Part shown: positions 16,495-25,402 of the stretch, one piece after another
Layout: each line of letters starts with the position of its first letter
How positions within the stretch are numbered: position 1 is the stretch's first letter
Assembly: GCF_965138505.1 (NCBI RefSeq)
Contig: NZ_CBCSCO010000006.1
Span: 1-64,000, forward strand
Direction of reading: 5' to 3'
Length of the DNA stretch: 64,000 nucleotides
From: Litorimonas haliclonae
GTDB taxonomy: Bacteria > Pseudomonadota > Alphaproteobacteria > Caulobacterales > Maricaulaceae
The notes under the pieces: generated by a model
The model's input: the letters and a program-made list of their open reading frames with translations, nothing else
What the model was told of the DNA's origin: nothing
The model's database searches: none
Position numbers and translations under genes: made by a program

Positions 16495-17397
16495 ATGACA
16501 GCGAAGATGAACCTCCAATACGTCATATCGATTATATTTATAGGACTTGCCTTTTCTGGTTGCGATAATACTCGGGCGGTCAATAGTTACGTCTCAGAGC
16601 CTTCGATTTCAGGCACGCCGTCTCCCCAGCCGCAACGTATTGTCAGCCTGGATTATTGTGCGGATCAATATGTGCTGAAAATGGTGGAGCCTCATCGTAT
16701 TCTGGCCGTTTCGCCTGATGCGGATAAGCCCTTTTCTTACATGCAAGAGCAGGCTGAGGCTTTAAAGGCGCAAGGCCTTAAAAGCGTCAGATCCAGCGCA
16801 GAAGACGTTCTCATACTCAAACCGGATCTCGTCGTCAGATCTTATGGCGGCGGCCCCAATGCGGCAAAGTTTTTTGAACAAGCCGGCGTCCCTGTACTAA
16901 ACGTTGGCTGGGCGGGGGATTTGGCCGGGATTAAACGCGTGACGCGCGAAATGGCAAAAGGACTCGGCGTGCCGCAACACGGCGAGGATATAGTGTCAGA
17001 TATGGAAGCCCGCCTAAAAGCCCTAGATATCAATATTGAAGGCAACCGCGCCCTTTATATGACGCCTTCAGGCGTGACGAGCGGGCCCGGTTCCTTGGTA
17101 GATGAAATGTTGACTGCGGCAGGCTTGGAAAACTTTCAATCCGAACCGGGCTGGCGATCTTTACCTCTCGAAAGATTAGCTTATGAGCAACCGGATATGG
17201 TCGCCGCTGCTTTTTTCGATACTAATGATCGCTCGAGAGATAAATGGAGCGCCATGCGCCACCCTATTGCGAAGGCTCAAATAAACACGCTTCCAACGGT
17301 GGCTATAAGCGGAGCAGTCATGTCTTGCGGCGGATGGTTTACCGTAGACGGTATAGAGGCCTTGGCGTCGCGTCAGTATATTGAGGGCGATTTGTGA
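16495..17397 (+). CDS. ABC importer substrate-binding lipoprotein (cobalamin/siderophore type)
   Basis: Periplasmic binding protein of the BtuF/FepB fold, about 300 aa. It begins with a lipoprotein signal ending AFSGC and continues into PQRIVSLDYCADQYVLKMVEPHRILAVSPDAD, a signature of this class in alphaproteobacteria. The later LVVRSYGGGPNAAKFFEQAGVPVLNV fits the second lobe. The start is uncertain: ATG 16495 and 16507 both leave a short signal peptide, while 16456 would add an unlikely leader. Stop overlaps the permease start (GTGA). Ligand could be cobalamin, haem or a siderophore. No cobalamin riboswitch was seen upstream; cobT in the same window makes B12 the favoured guess. Confidence 0.85.
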   Translation: MTAKMNLQYVISIIFIGLAFSGCDNTRAVNSYVSEPSISGTPSPQPQRIVSLDYCADQYVLKMVEPHRILAVSPDADKPFSYMQEQAEALKAQGLKSVRSSAEDVLILKPDLVVRSYGGGPNAAKFFEQAGVPVLNVGWAGDLAGIKRVTREMAKGLGVPQHGEDIVSDMEARLKALDINIEGNRALYMTPSGVTSGPGSLVDEMLTAAGLENFQSEPGWRSLPLERLAYEQPDMVAAAFFDTNDRSRDKWSAMRHPIAKAQINTLPTVAISGAVMSCGGWFTVDGIEALASRQYIEGDL

Positions 17398-18392
17398 CTT
17401 CTGCGCGTTACCTGAGTCCATTCCTGATACTGATTTCAGTCATGGCGATTTTTGCGGCCTGTCTGCTCGGGACGACGCCGATGGCGTGGGGCCGGGTCCT
17501 TGCCGCTTTAGTCGGTCAAGGAGACGTCACGGATAGCCTTGTTATCTGGCAAATCCGCCTTCCGCGTGCGCTTGCGGCTTTCATTGTCGGGGCGGCTCTC
17601 GGGGCCAGCGGCGCAGCGCTACAAGGGCTGCTGCGAAACCCTTTGGCGGAGCCAGGGGTCTTAGGGGTCTCGGCGACAGCCTCTCTGACAGCCAGTTTCG
17701 TGCTTTATTACGGACTTATCGGGACTCAGACGTGGCTCCTTCCCATTGCCGCGATTGTTGGGGCGCTGATTGCGACGGCGATCATTGCTTTGGCTGCTAT
17801 CCGAACGAAGTCGGTCGTAACGCTTATCCTTGTCGGGGTAGGGCTTTCCAGTTTCGCGGGAGCGGTCATGAGCTTGCTACTAAACTTGTCGCCTAATCCG
17901 TTTTCTCTATTTGATTTGATCAACTGGACATTGGGCTCAGTCGCCAATCGAAGTTTCGAAGATATTGGTTTGGCGGCGCCATTTTTATTCTTGGGATTTT
18001 TTATACTTTTCTTATCCCGCCGCGGTCTTTCTGCACTCACCTTGGGCGAAGAGGCGGCAAGCGGACTAGGCGTGAATCTTAAAAGTCAGAGAATCTATGT
18101 CGTGCTTGGAGCTGGTCTGGCGACTGGCGCCGCTGTCTCATTGGCGGGGGCTATCGGCTTTGTCGGCATTGTGGCGCCGCATATCGTACGCCCTTTTGTG
18201 CGTCATGACCCGGCGCGATCGCTTATCCCATCTGCGTTATTGGCGGGCGTCTTTCTGGTCGTCGCCGATATTGGCGTCAGGCTTGTTCCTACCCAGTCAG
18301 AGTTAAAGCTCGGCGTCGTGGCGGCTCTCTTTGGGGCTCCGGCATTTGTCTGGATCGCGATGAAGCGGCAAAGGAGAGGGGCAGGGCCGTAA
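17394..18392 (+). CDS. FecCD/BtuC-type ABC importer permease
   Basis: Ten-helix permease of 332 aa. Characteristic segments are WQIRLPRALAAFIVGAALGASGAALQGLLRNPLAEPGVLGV near the N-terminus, GVGLSSFAGAV in the middle and GAIGFVGIVAPHIVRPFVRHDPA near the end, which contacts the ATPase. Starts with GTG overlapping the upstream stop by 4 bp; its stop overlaps the ATPase ATG by one base. It imports a large ferric or corrinoid ligand across the inner membrane. Confidence 0.94.
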   Translation: MTSARYLSPFLILISVMAIFAACLLGTTPMAWGRVLAALVGQGDVTDSLVIWQIRLPRALAAFIVGAALGASGAALQGLLRNPLAEPGVLGVSATASLTASFVLYYGLIGTQTWLLPIAAIVGALIATAIIALAAIRTKSVVTLILVGVGLSSFAGAVMSLLLNLSPNPFSLFDLINWTLGSVANRSFEDIGLAAPFLFLGFFILFLSRRGLSALTLGEEAASGLGVNLKSQRIYVVLGAGLATGAAVSLAGAIGFVGIVAPHIVRPFVRHDPARSLIPSALLAGVFLVVADIGVRLVPTQSELKLGVVAALFGAPAFVWIAMKRQRRGAGP

Positions 18393-19150
18393 TGAATTTG
18401 AAAGCAGAAAACATCACTGTGCGGGCGCAGGGCGTGACCTTGGTCAAAGATGCGTCTTTCAAATTGAAACCCGGCGAGTTGGTGGCTTTGCTGGGGCCTA
18501 ACGGCGCGGGTAAGACAACGTTGCTGCGGGCGTCTTTAGGGCTATCCAAACCGGCAGAGGGACATGTCACGCTAGGCAAGGATGAGGTTCAGACTCTGTC
18601 GCCCATGCAAAGGGCGAGACGAGTGTCTTATCTGCCGCAAATTCGGCCCCTAGCTTGGCCTAACACGGTTCGTGATGTCGTTGCTTTGGGGCGTTATTCG
18701 CATGGCGCCAGTCTAGGGCGGCTGAAAGCGAAAGATGCCGATGCCGTGGATGCCGCCATAGACGCTTGTGATATTGCCGCCCTAAGCCATAGAAAAACGG
18801 ATACGCTTTCAGGCGGCGAGTTAGCGCGGGTTCATTGCGCACGGGCCTTTGCCGCGCAGGCCCCGCTACTGATTGCAGATGAGCCTGTGGCGGCCCTTGA
18901 TCCCCGTCACCAATTCCGCGTGATGGATTTACTCAAGAAATATGTCCGTAACGGACAGGGGGCGTTAGTCGTGCTTCACGATATAGCATTGGCCGCGAAA
19001 TATGCAGACCGTTTTATTTGGATGAAAGACGGCCGAATTCAAGCTCAAGGAACCCCTGAGGAGACACTCACCGAAGAACGTCTCGCCCAGATTTACGGCG
19101 TCAAAAGCCGTGTGGACGGAACAAAAGTCGTGATCGAAGGAGCGCTGTAA
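18392..19150 (+). CDS. ABC importer ATP-binding protein (BtuD/FepC type)
   Basis: This 252-aa ATPase has all motifs: Walker A LLGPNGAGKTTLLRA, signature LSGGELARVHCARAFA, Walker B LLIADEPVAALDP and switch histidine in VVLHDIALAAKYADRF. Length and order are normal for the cobalamin/siderophore importer family. It is the last of three overlapping genes (binding protein, permease, ATPase), so the whole importer is made from one mRNA. Confidence 0.95.
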   Translation: MNLKAENITVRAQGVTLVKDASFKLKPGELVALLGPNGAGKTTLLRASLGLSKPAEGHVTLGKDEVQTLSPMQRARRVSYLPQIRPLAWPNTVRDVVALGRYSHGASLGRLKAKDADAVDAAIDACDIAALSHRKTDTLSGGELARVHCARAFAAQAPLLIADEPVAALDPRHQFRVMDLLKKYVRNGQGALVVLHDIALAAKYADRFIWMKDGRIQAQGTPEETLTEERLAQIYGVKSRVDGTKVVIEGAL

Positions 19151-19343
19151 ACGCTATTTTGTGAGGCGGTTTGTTACGATTTGAAAATAGTTAACGCCGC
19201 ATTAGTAGTTTTTTCGTTTTGTTTCACACTTCGTTCAGAAAATTTATACTACGGCCCAGCCTACAACCTTAAAAGGTTTTCGGGTGATTCATTTCCTCTC
19301 TCCAGATCGATTGCCTGAGAGTCTAGTAATATAATATTCTCAT

Positions 19344-19682
19344 GTGTGGGCGATCGTGGATTTAATAGAAAATGAAAATGATTTTCTGGGCAATGAAACA
19401 GTGGAATCTTCAACGGGTAATGATTCGTCGACCGGATATAGCCGCATAGATAAAATTCGCCATATTCTCGAAACACATCAGGACCTTGAGTATAATACAA
19501 GTGAGCCTGTGGTAGAATACCTCAATAAAGCGACAGCCAAACATTTCGGCATCACAGCTGATTTTACGGATGAACAACAGGCCTTAAACACATTACTGAT
19601 GGATATGAACGCAGACCCTCATGCGATTACTTTAGCGTGGGGAACCTATATCGAGATTATGAAATCAGAAACCAATGTTTGA
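19344..19682 (+). CDS. Hypothetical protein preceding a sensor kinase
   Basis: Acidic protein of about 112 aa (GTG 19344, or GTG 19356 four codons on). It has no signal peptide or membrane segment and no domain I recognise. The C-terminal half (ADFTDEQQALNTLLMDMNADPHAITLAWGTYIEIM) looks helical. It overlaps the start of the PAS histidine kinase by 8 bp and is therefore probably co-translated with it, perhaps as a modulator of that kinase. No convincing ribosome site decides the start. Confidence 0.6.
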   Translation: MWAIVDLIENENDFLGNETVESSTGNDSSTGYSRIDKIRHILETHQDLEYNTSEPVVEYLNKATAKHFGITADFTDEQQALNTLLMDMNADPHAITLAWGTYIEIMKSETNV

Positions 19683-21228
19683 TAATATCGAGTTTAGCCG
19701 TCTTTACAGGCGAGAATTGGTGAAAATGCCTGAACAAATTATGCATCGCGAATATCATTCAATACTCGATAATCACCCTGACCTCATCTGCCGTTTTGAC
19801 TGTGATTACGTAATTAGGTTTGTGAACCGAACTTTCGCCAGTTTCTTTGGGGCTGATGAAGTCCCTGGAGGATGTACGCCTGACAGTTTCATCGGAAAGG
19901 ATCTGATTGAAGTGGTTCAGAAAGGGCAGAGACAAAGGTTGAAGAGGAGGCTCGCTTCTCTCACACCCGAACACCCTCAAACCGAAATCAGAAGTATGAG
20001 AGTCTCCAAGACGGGGGAGGAAATTATCTTCAAATGGACTTTAATCGGCCTATTTGATGAGGCGGGAGAGATATATGAGTACCAATCTGCGGGTCGCGAC
20101 ATCACAACTGAATTCAACCTGACCAAAGCGCTGGAACAACGAAACCAAGACCTGGAAGTCCTTCAAACAGAGATGCGGCTGGTCTTGGACGCAATGCCTA
20201 ATAAAATTTGGTATAAGGATGATAAAAACATCATCCTTAAACTCAATGAAGAAGCCGCTCAGTCTATGGGAATGGATGTTAAGTCGGTTGAAGGCGCTGA
20301 TACTTACGATCTTTTTGGGGATAGTGCTAAATCCTATCACGACGATGATTTGAAAGTCATAAATTCGGGGAAACCGCTACTTGGCTATGTCGAGCGATTT
20401 ACGCCAAACGACGGCACCATGGGATGGGTGCAAACCGACAAAATCCCCTTCGATCATCCCGTGACAGGCGACAAGCGCATATTGGTAGTGTCCACAGATA
20501 TTACGGAGTTAAAAGAGCAAGAAGCTCTTTTAAAGACTATCAATAAAAATTTGGATGATTTCGCATCCCTAACGTCTCACGATTTGCAAGCCCCCCTTAG
20601 ACATATCGGAATTTTTGCGGAGCTCTTACAAGAGGAGTGTGGCGATAACGTAAGCGCTGATGGTAGGCAGTATCTTGCCGAAATCAGAGACGGCGTCGAG
20701 CATATGAAAGGGCTAATCAAAAGCTTCCTTAAATTTATGCGAGCCTCCCCGGAAGGCGTTGAAATTGGTCGGGTCAACCTGACAGATATTATATCCAAAG
20801 TATGCCAATCTCGAGAGGCAGATTTAAAGGAGCTGGGCGGCGAAATCTCTGTCCCTGAGGATGAGATTATAGTGCGTGGCGAAGACGTCCTCTTGGAGCA
20901 GGTGGTAGCCAACTTAATTGATAACGCGATCAAATATAGAGAACACACACGGCCCATAAAGATTAATGTGTCGGCGGAGAAGTCTCATGGGGAGTGGCGA
21001 GTTTACGTCTCAGATAACGGCGTTGGTGTGGATTCTAATTTTGCCCCTCATGTTTTTGATTTGTTTGGGCGCGCAAAACCACATTCCCATCGGGAGGGCT
21101 CCGGTGTAGGGCTTGCCTTGTGCAAGAGAATCATTACTTTGCACGGCGGAACAATTGCGTTGATCGACAAGCAAGGTATGGGGAGTGAATTTATGTTTAC
21201 ACTCAAAGCTGCTCGGTCGTTGGAGTAA
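19675..21228 (+). CDS. PAS-PAS sensor histidine kinase, cytoplasmic
   Basis: This 517-aa kinase has no membrane segment. A first PAS domain lies around residues 25-145 (ILDNHPDLICRFDCDYVIRFVN; ending EYQSAGRDITTEFNL) and a second around 165-280 (VLDAMPNKIWYKDDKNIILKLNEEAA; VVSTDITELK). HisKA follows, with His302 in SLTSHDLQAPLRHIGIF, then HATPase_c with NLIDNAIKYRE, DNGVGVDSNFAPHVFDLFGR and GSGVGLALCKRI. This HisKA variant resembles the output half of bacteriophytochromes. A single-domain receiver gene begins 7 bp after the stop and is the likely phosphotransfer partner. Confidence 0.92.
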   Translation: MFDNIEFSRLYRRELVKMPEQIMHREYHSILDNHPDLICRFDCDYVIRFVNRTFASFFGADEVPGGCTPDSFIGKDLIEVVQKGQRQRLKRRLASLTPEHPQTEIRSMRVSKTGEEIIFKWTLIGLFDEAGEIYEYQSAGRDITTEFNLTKALEQRNQDLEVLQTEMRLVLDAMPNKIWYKDDKNIILKLNEEAAQSMGMDVKSVEGADTYDLFGDSAKSYHDDDLKVINSGKPLLGYVERFTPNDGTMGWVQTDKIPFDHPVTGDKRILVVSTDITELKEQEALLKTINKNLDDFASLTSHDLQAPLRHIGIFAELLQEECGDNVSADGRQYLAEIRDGVEHMKGLIKSFLKFMRASPEGVEIGRVNLTDIISKVCQSREADLKELGGEISVPEDEIIVRGEDVLLEQVVANLIDNAIKYREHTRPIKINVSAEKSHGEWRVYVSDNGVGVDSNFAPHVFDLFGRAKPHSHREGSGVGLALCKRIITLHGGTIALIDKQGMGSEFMFTLKAARSLE

Positions 21229-21235
21229 AGGAGCC

Positions 21236-21631
21236 ATGAGTAAAATTCTCATTATTGATGATGATAAAACGGACCGGCTGCTTATCAAAAAAGCAATGCT
21301 AAGGGTGAGATCCGATATAGAGATTATTGAACTTGATAGCGGCCGGGAAGCTGTTTCAACGATTAAATCAGAAGCTCCTCTGGCGACGTTATTAGATATC
21401 CGCATGCCGGGTATAGACGGATTTCAGGTTTTGAAAGCTATCAGAGAAGAGACCGAAACCCGCACTCACCCGGTCATTATGGTGTCCGGGTCTGATGAAT
21501 CAAGTGACAAAGATATGGCCACTGAATTTGGCGCCGATGGCTATCTCGTCAAACCCGACTCGTTCTTAGGATACGGAGACTTGGCGCAAGTCATTTGTAA
21601 AACCGTGTTTGAAAGACTGCCACCAGAGTAA
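21236..21631 (+). CDS. Single-domain response regulator (Rcp1-like)
   Basis: This 131-aa stand-alone receiver has an acidic triad in LIIDDDKTD, phosphoacceptor Asp54 in LLDIRMPGIDGFQVL, a Ser in MVSGSDE and the invariant lysine in YLVKPDS. There is no output domain, so it probably passes phosphate on or acts by protein contact. The start at ATG 21236 has AAAGGAG 5 bp upstream; an in-frame ATG within the kinase gene is ignored. It follows the PAS kinase by 7 bp, the usual arrangement of phytochrome-type kinases with Rcp1-like partners. Confidence 0.92.
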   Translation: MSKILIIDDDKTDRLLIKKAMLRVRSDIEIIELDSGREAVSTIKSEAPLATLLDIRMPGIDGFQVLKAIREETETRTHPVIMVSGSDESSDKDMATEFGADGYLVKPDSFLGYGDLAQVICKTVFERLPPE

Positions 21632-21686
21632 GCCGATTTTTTCCTCTTTGAAATTTTCAATCAAAGAATTTAGTTAGCGCGTTGCT

Positions 21687-22061
21687 ATGAGCGATCTTCA
21701 AATTTTATTGATCGATGATGACTTGGTTGAGCACAGAATTTTTAGAAAATTTCTGGAAGACGGAGTGAACTCTGACGCCGAACTTACCTGTGTTTCTAAA
21801 TTAGACGATGCAATCGACATTTTAAACGAAAGGGCGTTTGATTTAGTCTTCTTGGATGATCGCCTCAGCCCCTATTCAAGCCTTTTAGAAACATTGCCTC
21901 GGATACACCCCTATACAGGGGGCGCAAAAATATTTGCGATATCGTCGTCTCTGGACAGCCCGCACCTTATGGATGCGCGAAAGACAGGAGTGGACAGAGT
22001 CTATGACAAAAATGATTTGAAGGCGGTTTTATCATCTATTTTGCCACCGGCGGGGTCGTGA
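21687..22061 (+). CDS. Second single-domain response regulator
   Basis: Receiver-only protein of 124 aa: acidic pocket LLIDDDLVEH, phosphoacceptor region VFLDDRLSP (Asp57 or 58), SSS in place of the conserved Thr/Ser, and lysine in RVYDKNDL. It is more divergent than the first receiver. It follows that gene by 55 bp and faces the ParB-like gene tail to tail. Probably part of the same phosphorelay. Confidence 0.87.
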   Translation: MSDLQILLIDDDLVEHRIFRKFLEDGVNSDAELTCVSKLDDAIDILNERAFDLVFLDDRLSPYSSLLETLPRIHPYTGGAKIFAISSSLDSPHLMDARKTGVDRVYDKNDLKAVLSSILPPAGS

Positions 22062-22109
22062 ATTTTACCTTGTCCACTTTAAGGCCTGCCTATATTTTTT
22101 CTGTGAAAT

Positions 22110-22802
22110 TTAAGCTGCCTGGAAGATAGAAACCTGTTTCCATTTAATCTCTTCAGATTGGGGAGACCGACTTGGTAAAATAAGGATGTCACCATTCGGA
22201 AGGTTCACCACTGACTCGCCAGAAGAAATAGCTGAAATAATGTCTGCGTAGCCTGCAAAGGGCCCTATTTCTTGAAGCAGCCGCCATTGCGAAACTTTAT
22301 TGGGAAGGGTGGAAAAGGCGGAAACCTGTGCCAAAGAAAGCATCCCTTTTGAAAATAGTTGTTTTATCTTCTGATTGAGATTTTCAAGAGATAGTGCTTG
22401 TCGGATGATGGTCTCAGAGCATTCAAACTGGTCCGAAAGACTAGCGATGTCGAGACCTTTGGAATGAGCCTTCATAATCAGCTCGTATAAATCGTACTCC
22501 GAGAGGAGTATTGGATCTTCACCGGTAGGCGGTTCATTCTGCAGAACACAGGGCAAAGTCTCCAGCGAGCGTGGCAGTTGATTGAGTTTGATGAGCCGAT
22601 GTATCGCTAATAAACGTTTATTGCCGTCCAAAACCTTGTATTTCGAACCAGTGCGAATGACTCGAAGGGGCTTTAGAAGACCATATTCAAAAATTTCGTC
22701 GGCGAGGGTTTTTATTTCTTTAGAGCCATAGAGTCGTTGAACGCGGTCCTTGATTTTAAAAGGCCTGATAAGTTGTGTGGTCGGTATTCGAAATATCGTC
22801 AT
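22110..22802 (-). CDS. Orphan ParB/RepB-like protein
   Basis: This 230-aa protein has an N-terminal ParB/Srx-like domain (IRPFKIKDRVQRLYGSKEIKTLADEI; KYKVLDGNKRLLAIHRL in place of the usual GERR box) followed by a helix-turn-helix region (LDIASLSDQFECSETIIRQALSLENLNQKIKQLFSKGMLSLAQVSAFSTL). That layout is seen in plasmid-type RepB/ParB proteins. No parA lies beside it, so it is unlikely to be the chromosome partition system; a transcriptional role is more plausible. The glycine-asparagine-lysine-arginine box suggests altered nucleotide (CTP) binding. Neighbouring two-component genes point to a regulatory setting. Confidence 0.75.
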   Translation of the reverse strand: MTIFRIPTTQLIRPFKIKDRVQRLYGSKEIKTLADEIFEYGLLKPLRVIRTGSKYKVLDGNKRLLAIHRLIKLNQLPRSLETLPCVLQNEPPTGEDPILLSEYDLYELIMKAHSKGLDIASLSDQFECSETIIRQALSLENLNQKIKQLFSKGMLSLAQVSAFSTLPNKVSQWRLLQEIGPFAGYADIISAISSGESVVNLPNGDILILPSRSPQSEEIKWKQVSIFQAA

Positions 22803-23342
22803 GTCACTTTCCCAAAATTTTCGCTTCTTTTTTCAAGTTCAGTCGCGGCCCGAGGTATTCAAGCCCAGTTTTTGAATATGATTTCGAAAGTGAACAAAAA
22901 CCGACAAGAACTGCGGAGTTAGGGTTAATATGCACATAGGCGAAGGGAAGTTATACGCCTGGATTGTGAGTAAACCGACGTAAAACTTGAGAATTTTAGA
23001 CACTTCCTCTTAACAAACATGGTAAATTTTACGTTTACACATTTATTTTGGAATTATCGGATGGGGCGCTAACAGGACCATCTAGGGCGGGAGTACACAG
23101 CCTTTGATTGTTTTGCGGTCCGGTAGCTTAAACGTAAAGAGGCTAGGGGCCGAAGGGAGCGTAAACAAAATAGAGGGCCCCTGCATTTATAGTGCTCCTA
23201 CCTGAACGGTTATGGTTAAAACGAAATTAGTAATTCTGTTCAGTTGGTTCAGCTTCGGGTCAATTGATTTGTTCTATGTAGATTTCATCGCGCTGATACA
23301 TATTCACTTCTGAATTTGAACGGACGCGTCGGAGAAGCGAAA
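22803..23342. other. 540-bp intergenic region without recognised content
   Basis: No ORF with coding character, tRNA or known riboswitch was recognised. The stretch has many short purine-rich runs (AGGGGCCGAAGGGAGCG near 23145) and could hold a leader or small RNA, but no convincing hairpin plus T-run was found. It must contain the divergent promoters of the ParB-like and 23343 genes. Confidence 0.4.
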
Positions 23343-23684
23343 ATGAAAATTTTCAAACTTACATTCGTCACAACTTTGATGGCCGTTGGAACTATGAATG
23401 CCGCCGCGAGTGAGCAGACATTAAAAAGTGATCCGCCTAATTCCACGCAATCAGCCTACTCCCAGAGCTATGCCAAGACACAAACAAGAGTCCCCCAATA
23501 CGATTCGTCCAGAAAAGTTCGTGTCATTCGGGAACCAGTACCCCGCCAAAGCCGCGTTTTGCGACAAACCAGTAGGCGCGGCCTGGTCGTTACGCCGCAT
23601 CACGCGGCAGGTGCCGTGAAAATTATTCCCTATGACAAGAAAGGAGGTATGAATTCATCGATGCGGAATCTCTATTCCGACTAG
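23343..23684 (+). CDS. Small exported protein of unknown function
   Basis: This 113-aa protein begins with a signal peptide (MKIFKLTFVTTLMAVGTMNAAAS). The mature protein is Ser/Gln/Arg-rich and basic (VRVIREPVPRQSRVLRQTSRRG) and ends MNSSMRNLYSD. No domain was recognised. ATG 23343 has GGAGAAG 7 bp upstream and is preferred to the in-frame ATG at 23316. A strong terminator follows, so it is a single-gene transcript. Confidence 0.65.
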   Translation: MKIFKLTFVTTLMAVGTMNAAASEQTLKSDPPNSTQSAYSQSYAKTQTRVPQYDSSRKVRVIREPVPRQSRVLRQTSRRGLVVTPHHAAGAVKIIPYDKKGGMNSSMRNLYSD

Positions 23685-23730
23685 ACCCCTAGTAAATCTT
23701 ACCTCCCCTAGTCCTTAGGGCGCAAACTTG

Positions 23731-23756
23731 ACCGCTCCTAGGAGCGGTTTTTTTTA
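23731..23756 (+). terminator. Intrinsic terminator after the small exported protein gene
   Basis: Perfect 18-bp palindrome ACCGCTCCTAGGAGCGGT followed by eight T. It lies 47 bp after the stop codon. Confidence 0.9.
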
Positions 23757-23838
23757 TGGAGGTGCGGCCAAGGAGAGTTTGGTTAAGCCTTAATTAAGCT
23801 ACGCCCGCTAGTTAAGTGGAACTATAAGGACAACGAAA

Positions 23839-24255
23839 ATGTCTCAAAATTCCAACAAGTTTGAAACTGGTGAGCTTGCCGCGTCAAAATGGCGGCATAT
23901 CTTTAAGATATTCATGTATGTAATTTTGGCGAAAAAGCGCATCTATCACGAGGAAATGACCATGTTCATCTTCATGACAAAGCGCGTGAAGTCGATATTA
24001 AGCCCGGATTTGGTTTTGACAGATCATATGTTGAAAGATTGGTTTGTTCTCAATCGGGAAGAGGTTTTACAAACTGTACAATTGGGTCATGAGGAACGCG
24101 AAATACACGAACACATGAACCATCTCGACGAAGTGGAAGACAAACTTACAATTATAAGAGCCATGCAGTCCATTGCGAAATGTGATGGTGAGCTACGAAG
24201 CGATGAAAGACGACTAATAACCTACGTTGCGCGGCAATGGCGCCTTGCCGCATAG
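23839..24255 (+). CDS. Protein with C-terminal TerB-like helical domain
   Basis: This 138-aa protein has a C-terminal third (LDEVEDKLTIIRAMQSIAKCDGELRSDERRLITYVARQW) that resembles the TerB-type repeat, in which an acidic DGE...E..LI motif binds metal. The N-terminal part (RHIFKIFMYVILAKKRIYHEEMTMFIFMTKRV) is amphipathic and may associate with the membrane. The role is unknown. It is followed by a receiver and a histidine kinase on the same strand, 26 bp to the receiver start, so it may belong to that signalling unit. Confidence 0.6.
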   Translation: MSQNSNKFETGELAASKWRHIFKIFMYVILAKKRIYHEEMTMFIFMTKRVKSILSPDLVLTDHMLKDWFVLNREEVLQTVQLGHEEREIHEHMNHLDEVEDKLTIIRAMQSIAKCDGELRSDERRLITYVARQWRLAA

Positions 24256-24281
24256 ACACAAGAAATATTCGAAACAGCTAT

Positions 24282-24674
24282 ATGATGCATATTTTATTAC
24301 TTGATGATGAAAAAATTGAGGCGAAACTCATTGACCTGGCGCTGAGAAAATCAATCGGCCAAGGCTTTCAGCTCGATTTTGCCCTAACGGTTGCGGAAGC
24401 CGTCGATCGCCTAAAGGCGAAAAAATATGATTTGATTTTGCTGGATAATATGATGCCGCGCGGCGTGTCGGCAAAAAACACATTGCCCGTGCTGCTGCCG
24501 CATAAGGGGGAGGCGGAAATAGTTCTTATTTCCAGCTTGGTGGATGAAGAATTTCTTCGAAGCGAAGTCGGGCAGCACATCGATGACATTGTCGAAAAGT
24601 TTTATCTCAAAGAATATTTCCAAAAGAAGTTCAACACGTCGCCACCGAGTGCTTTAAAATCCGCCTCTCGATAG
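24282..24674 (+). CDS. Single-domain response regulator
   Basis: Receiver domain of about 130 aa: acidic pocket ILLLDDEKIE, phosphoacceptor Asp55 in LILLDNMMPRGVSA, conserved Ser in VLISSLVDEE and a lysine in VEKFYLKE. The start is set at ATG 24282, directly before the receiver fold; an in-frame start at 24237 would lie inside the TerB-like gene. It is followed 35 bp on by a small histidine kinase and is its likely partner. Confidence 0.88.
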   Translation: MMHILLLDDEKIEAKLIDLALRKSIGQGFQLDFALTVAEAVDRLKAKKYDLILLDNMMPRGVSAKNTLPVLLPHKGEAEIVLISSLVDEEFLRSEVGQHIDDIVEKFYLKEYFQKKFNTSPPSALKSASR

Positions 24675-24709
24675 ATGTCCTCTTTTAAGCACCTAGCTGT
24701 TTTAGTCGC

Positions 24710-25402
24710 GTGAACTCTATGGGGATCGAAACCAAAAGCCAGATTTCCGACTTGTCGAAAAAGGCAGGTCACGACCTTAAATCCCCGTTACGAAAAATTC
24801 GGCAGTTCGCTGAACTCATGAGTCTCGAATACTCAGACGCCCTAAACGGTGAAGGCGAAATTTACTTGAACGCGCTTACTGAGTCAGCAGAAGAAGCCTC
24901 CGACGTGGTTAATAGCCTTTTGCTCTATATCCGTTGTTTGACAGAAACACTGAGTCTTACTCAAGTCAGTTTAGAAGACGTTATAGAGACCGTCTCTACC
25001 CGCATATACGCAAGTTTCGGTCAGTCTATTTTCTTAGATTACAACACGCTTCCGACGGTCAATGCAGATCAAGGTATGATGACCTTGCTCTTTATGCATT
25101 TGATCGAAAATGGATGCCGTTTTGTGGCGCCTGATACCTCGCCTAAAGTCTCAATTGAGTCGGAAAGAACGGACAGTCACATTATCATTCACGTCGTCGA
25201 CAACGGGATAGGGATTACAGGTGAGGGGGCAGAGAAAGTGTTCGAGCCTCTTATGCGTCTTCACCCCAAAAGTGGCTATAAAGGGTCAGGACTCGGGCTG
25301 GCGATTTGTAAAGTCATTTGTGACGCCCATGGCTGGGATATTGGGTTTTCTAATAACCCTCACGGCGGGACGACCTTTAAGCTCACTCTTCCGGTGAGTT
25401 AG
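24710..25402 (+). CDS. Small soluble histidine kinase without sensor domain
   Basis: A 230-aa kinase made only of HisKA (His21 in AGHDLKSPLRKIRQFAEL) and HATPase_c (LIENGCRFVAPD, VDNGIGITGEGAEKVFEPLMRL, GSGLGLAICKVICDAHGWDIGF). Without a sensor region it must receive input from another protein, perhaps the TerB-like protein or the receiver upstream. GTG 24710 and ATG 24719 are both possible starts. Its 3' end overlaps the convergent csgH gene by 20 bp. Confidence 0.9.
   Translation: MNSMGIETKSQISDLSKKAGHDLKSPLRKIRQFAELMSLEYSDALNGEGEIYLNALTESAEEASDVVNSLLLYIRCLTETLSLTQVSLEDVIETVSTRIYASFGQSIFLDYNTLPTVNADQGMMTLLFMHLIENGCRFVAPDTSPKVSIESERTDSHIIIHVVDNGIGITGEGAEKVFEPLMRLHPKSGYKGSGLGLAICKVICDAHGWDIGFSNNPHGGTTFKLTLPVS

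Noticed and set aside
22110..22802. ParB-like gene read as a plasmid or chromosome partition locus
   Set aside because: No parA, no repeated parS-like palindromes and no replication gene are adjacent; an orphan regulator is more likely.
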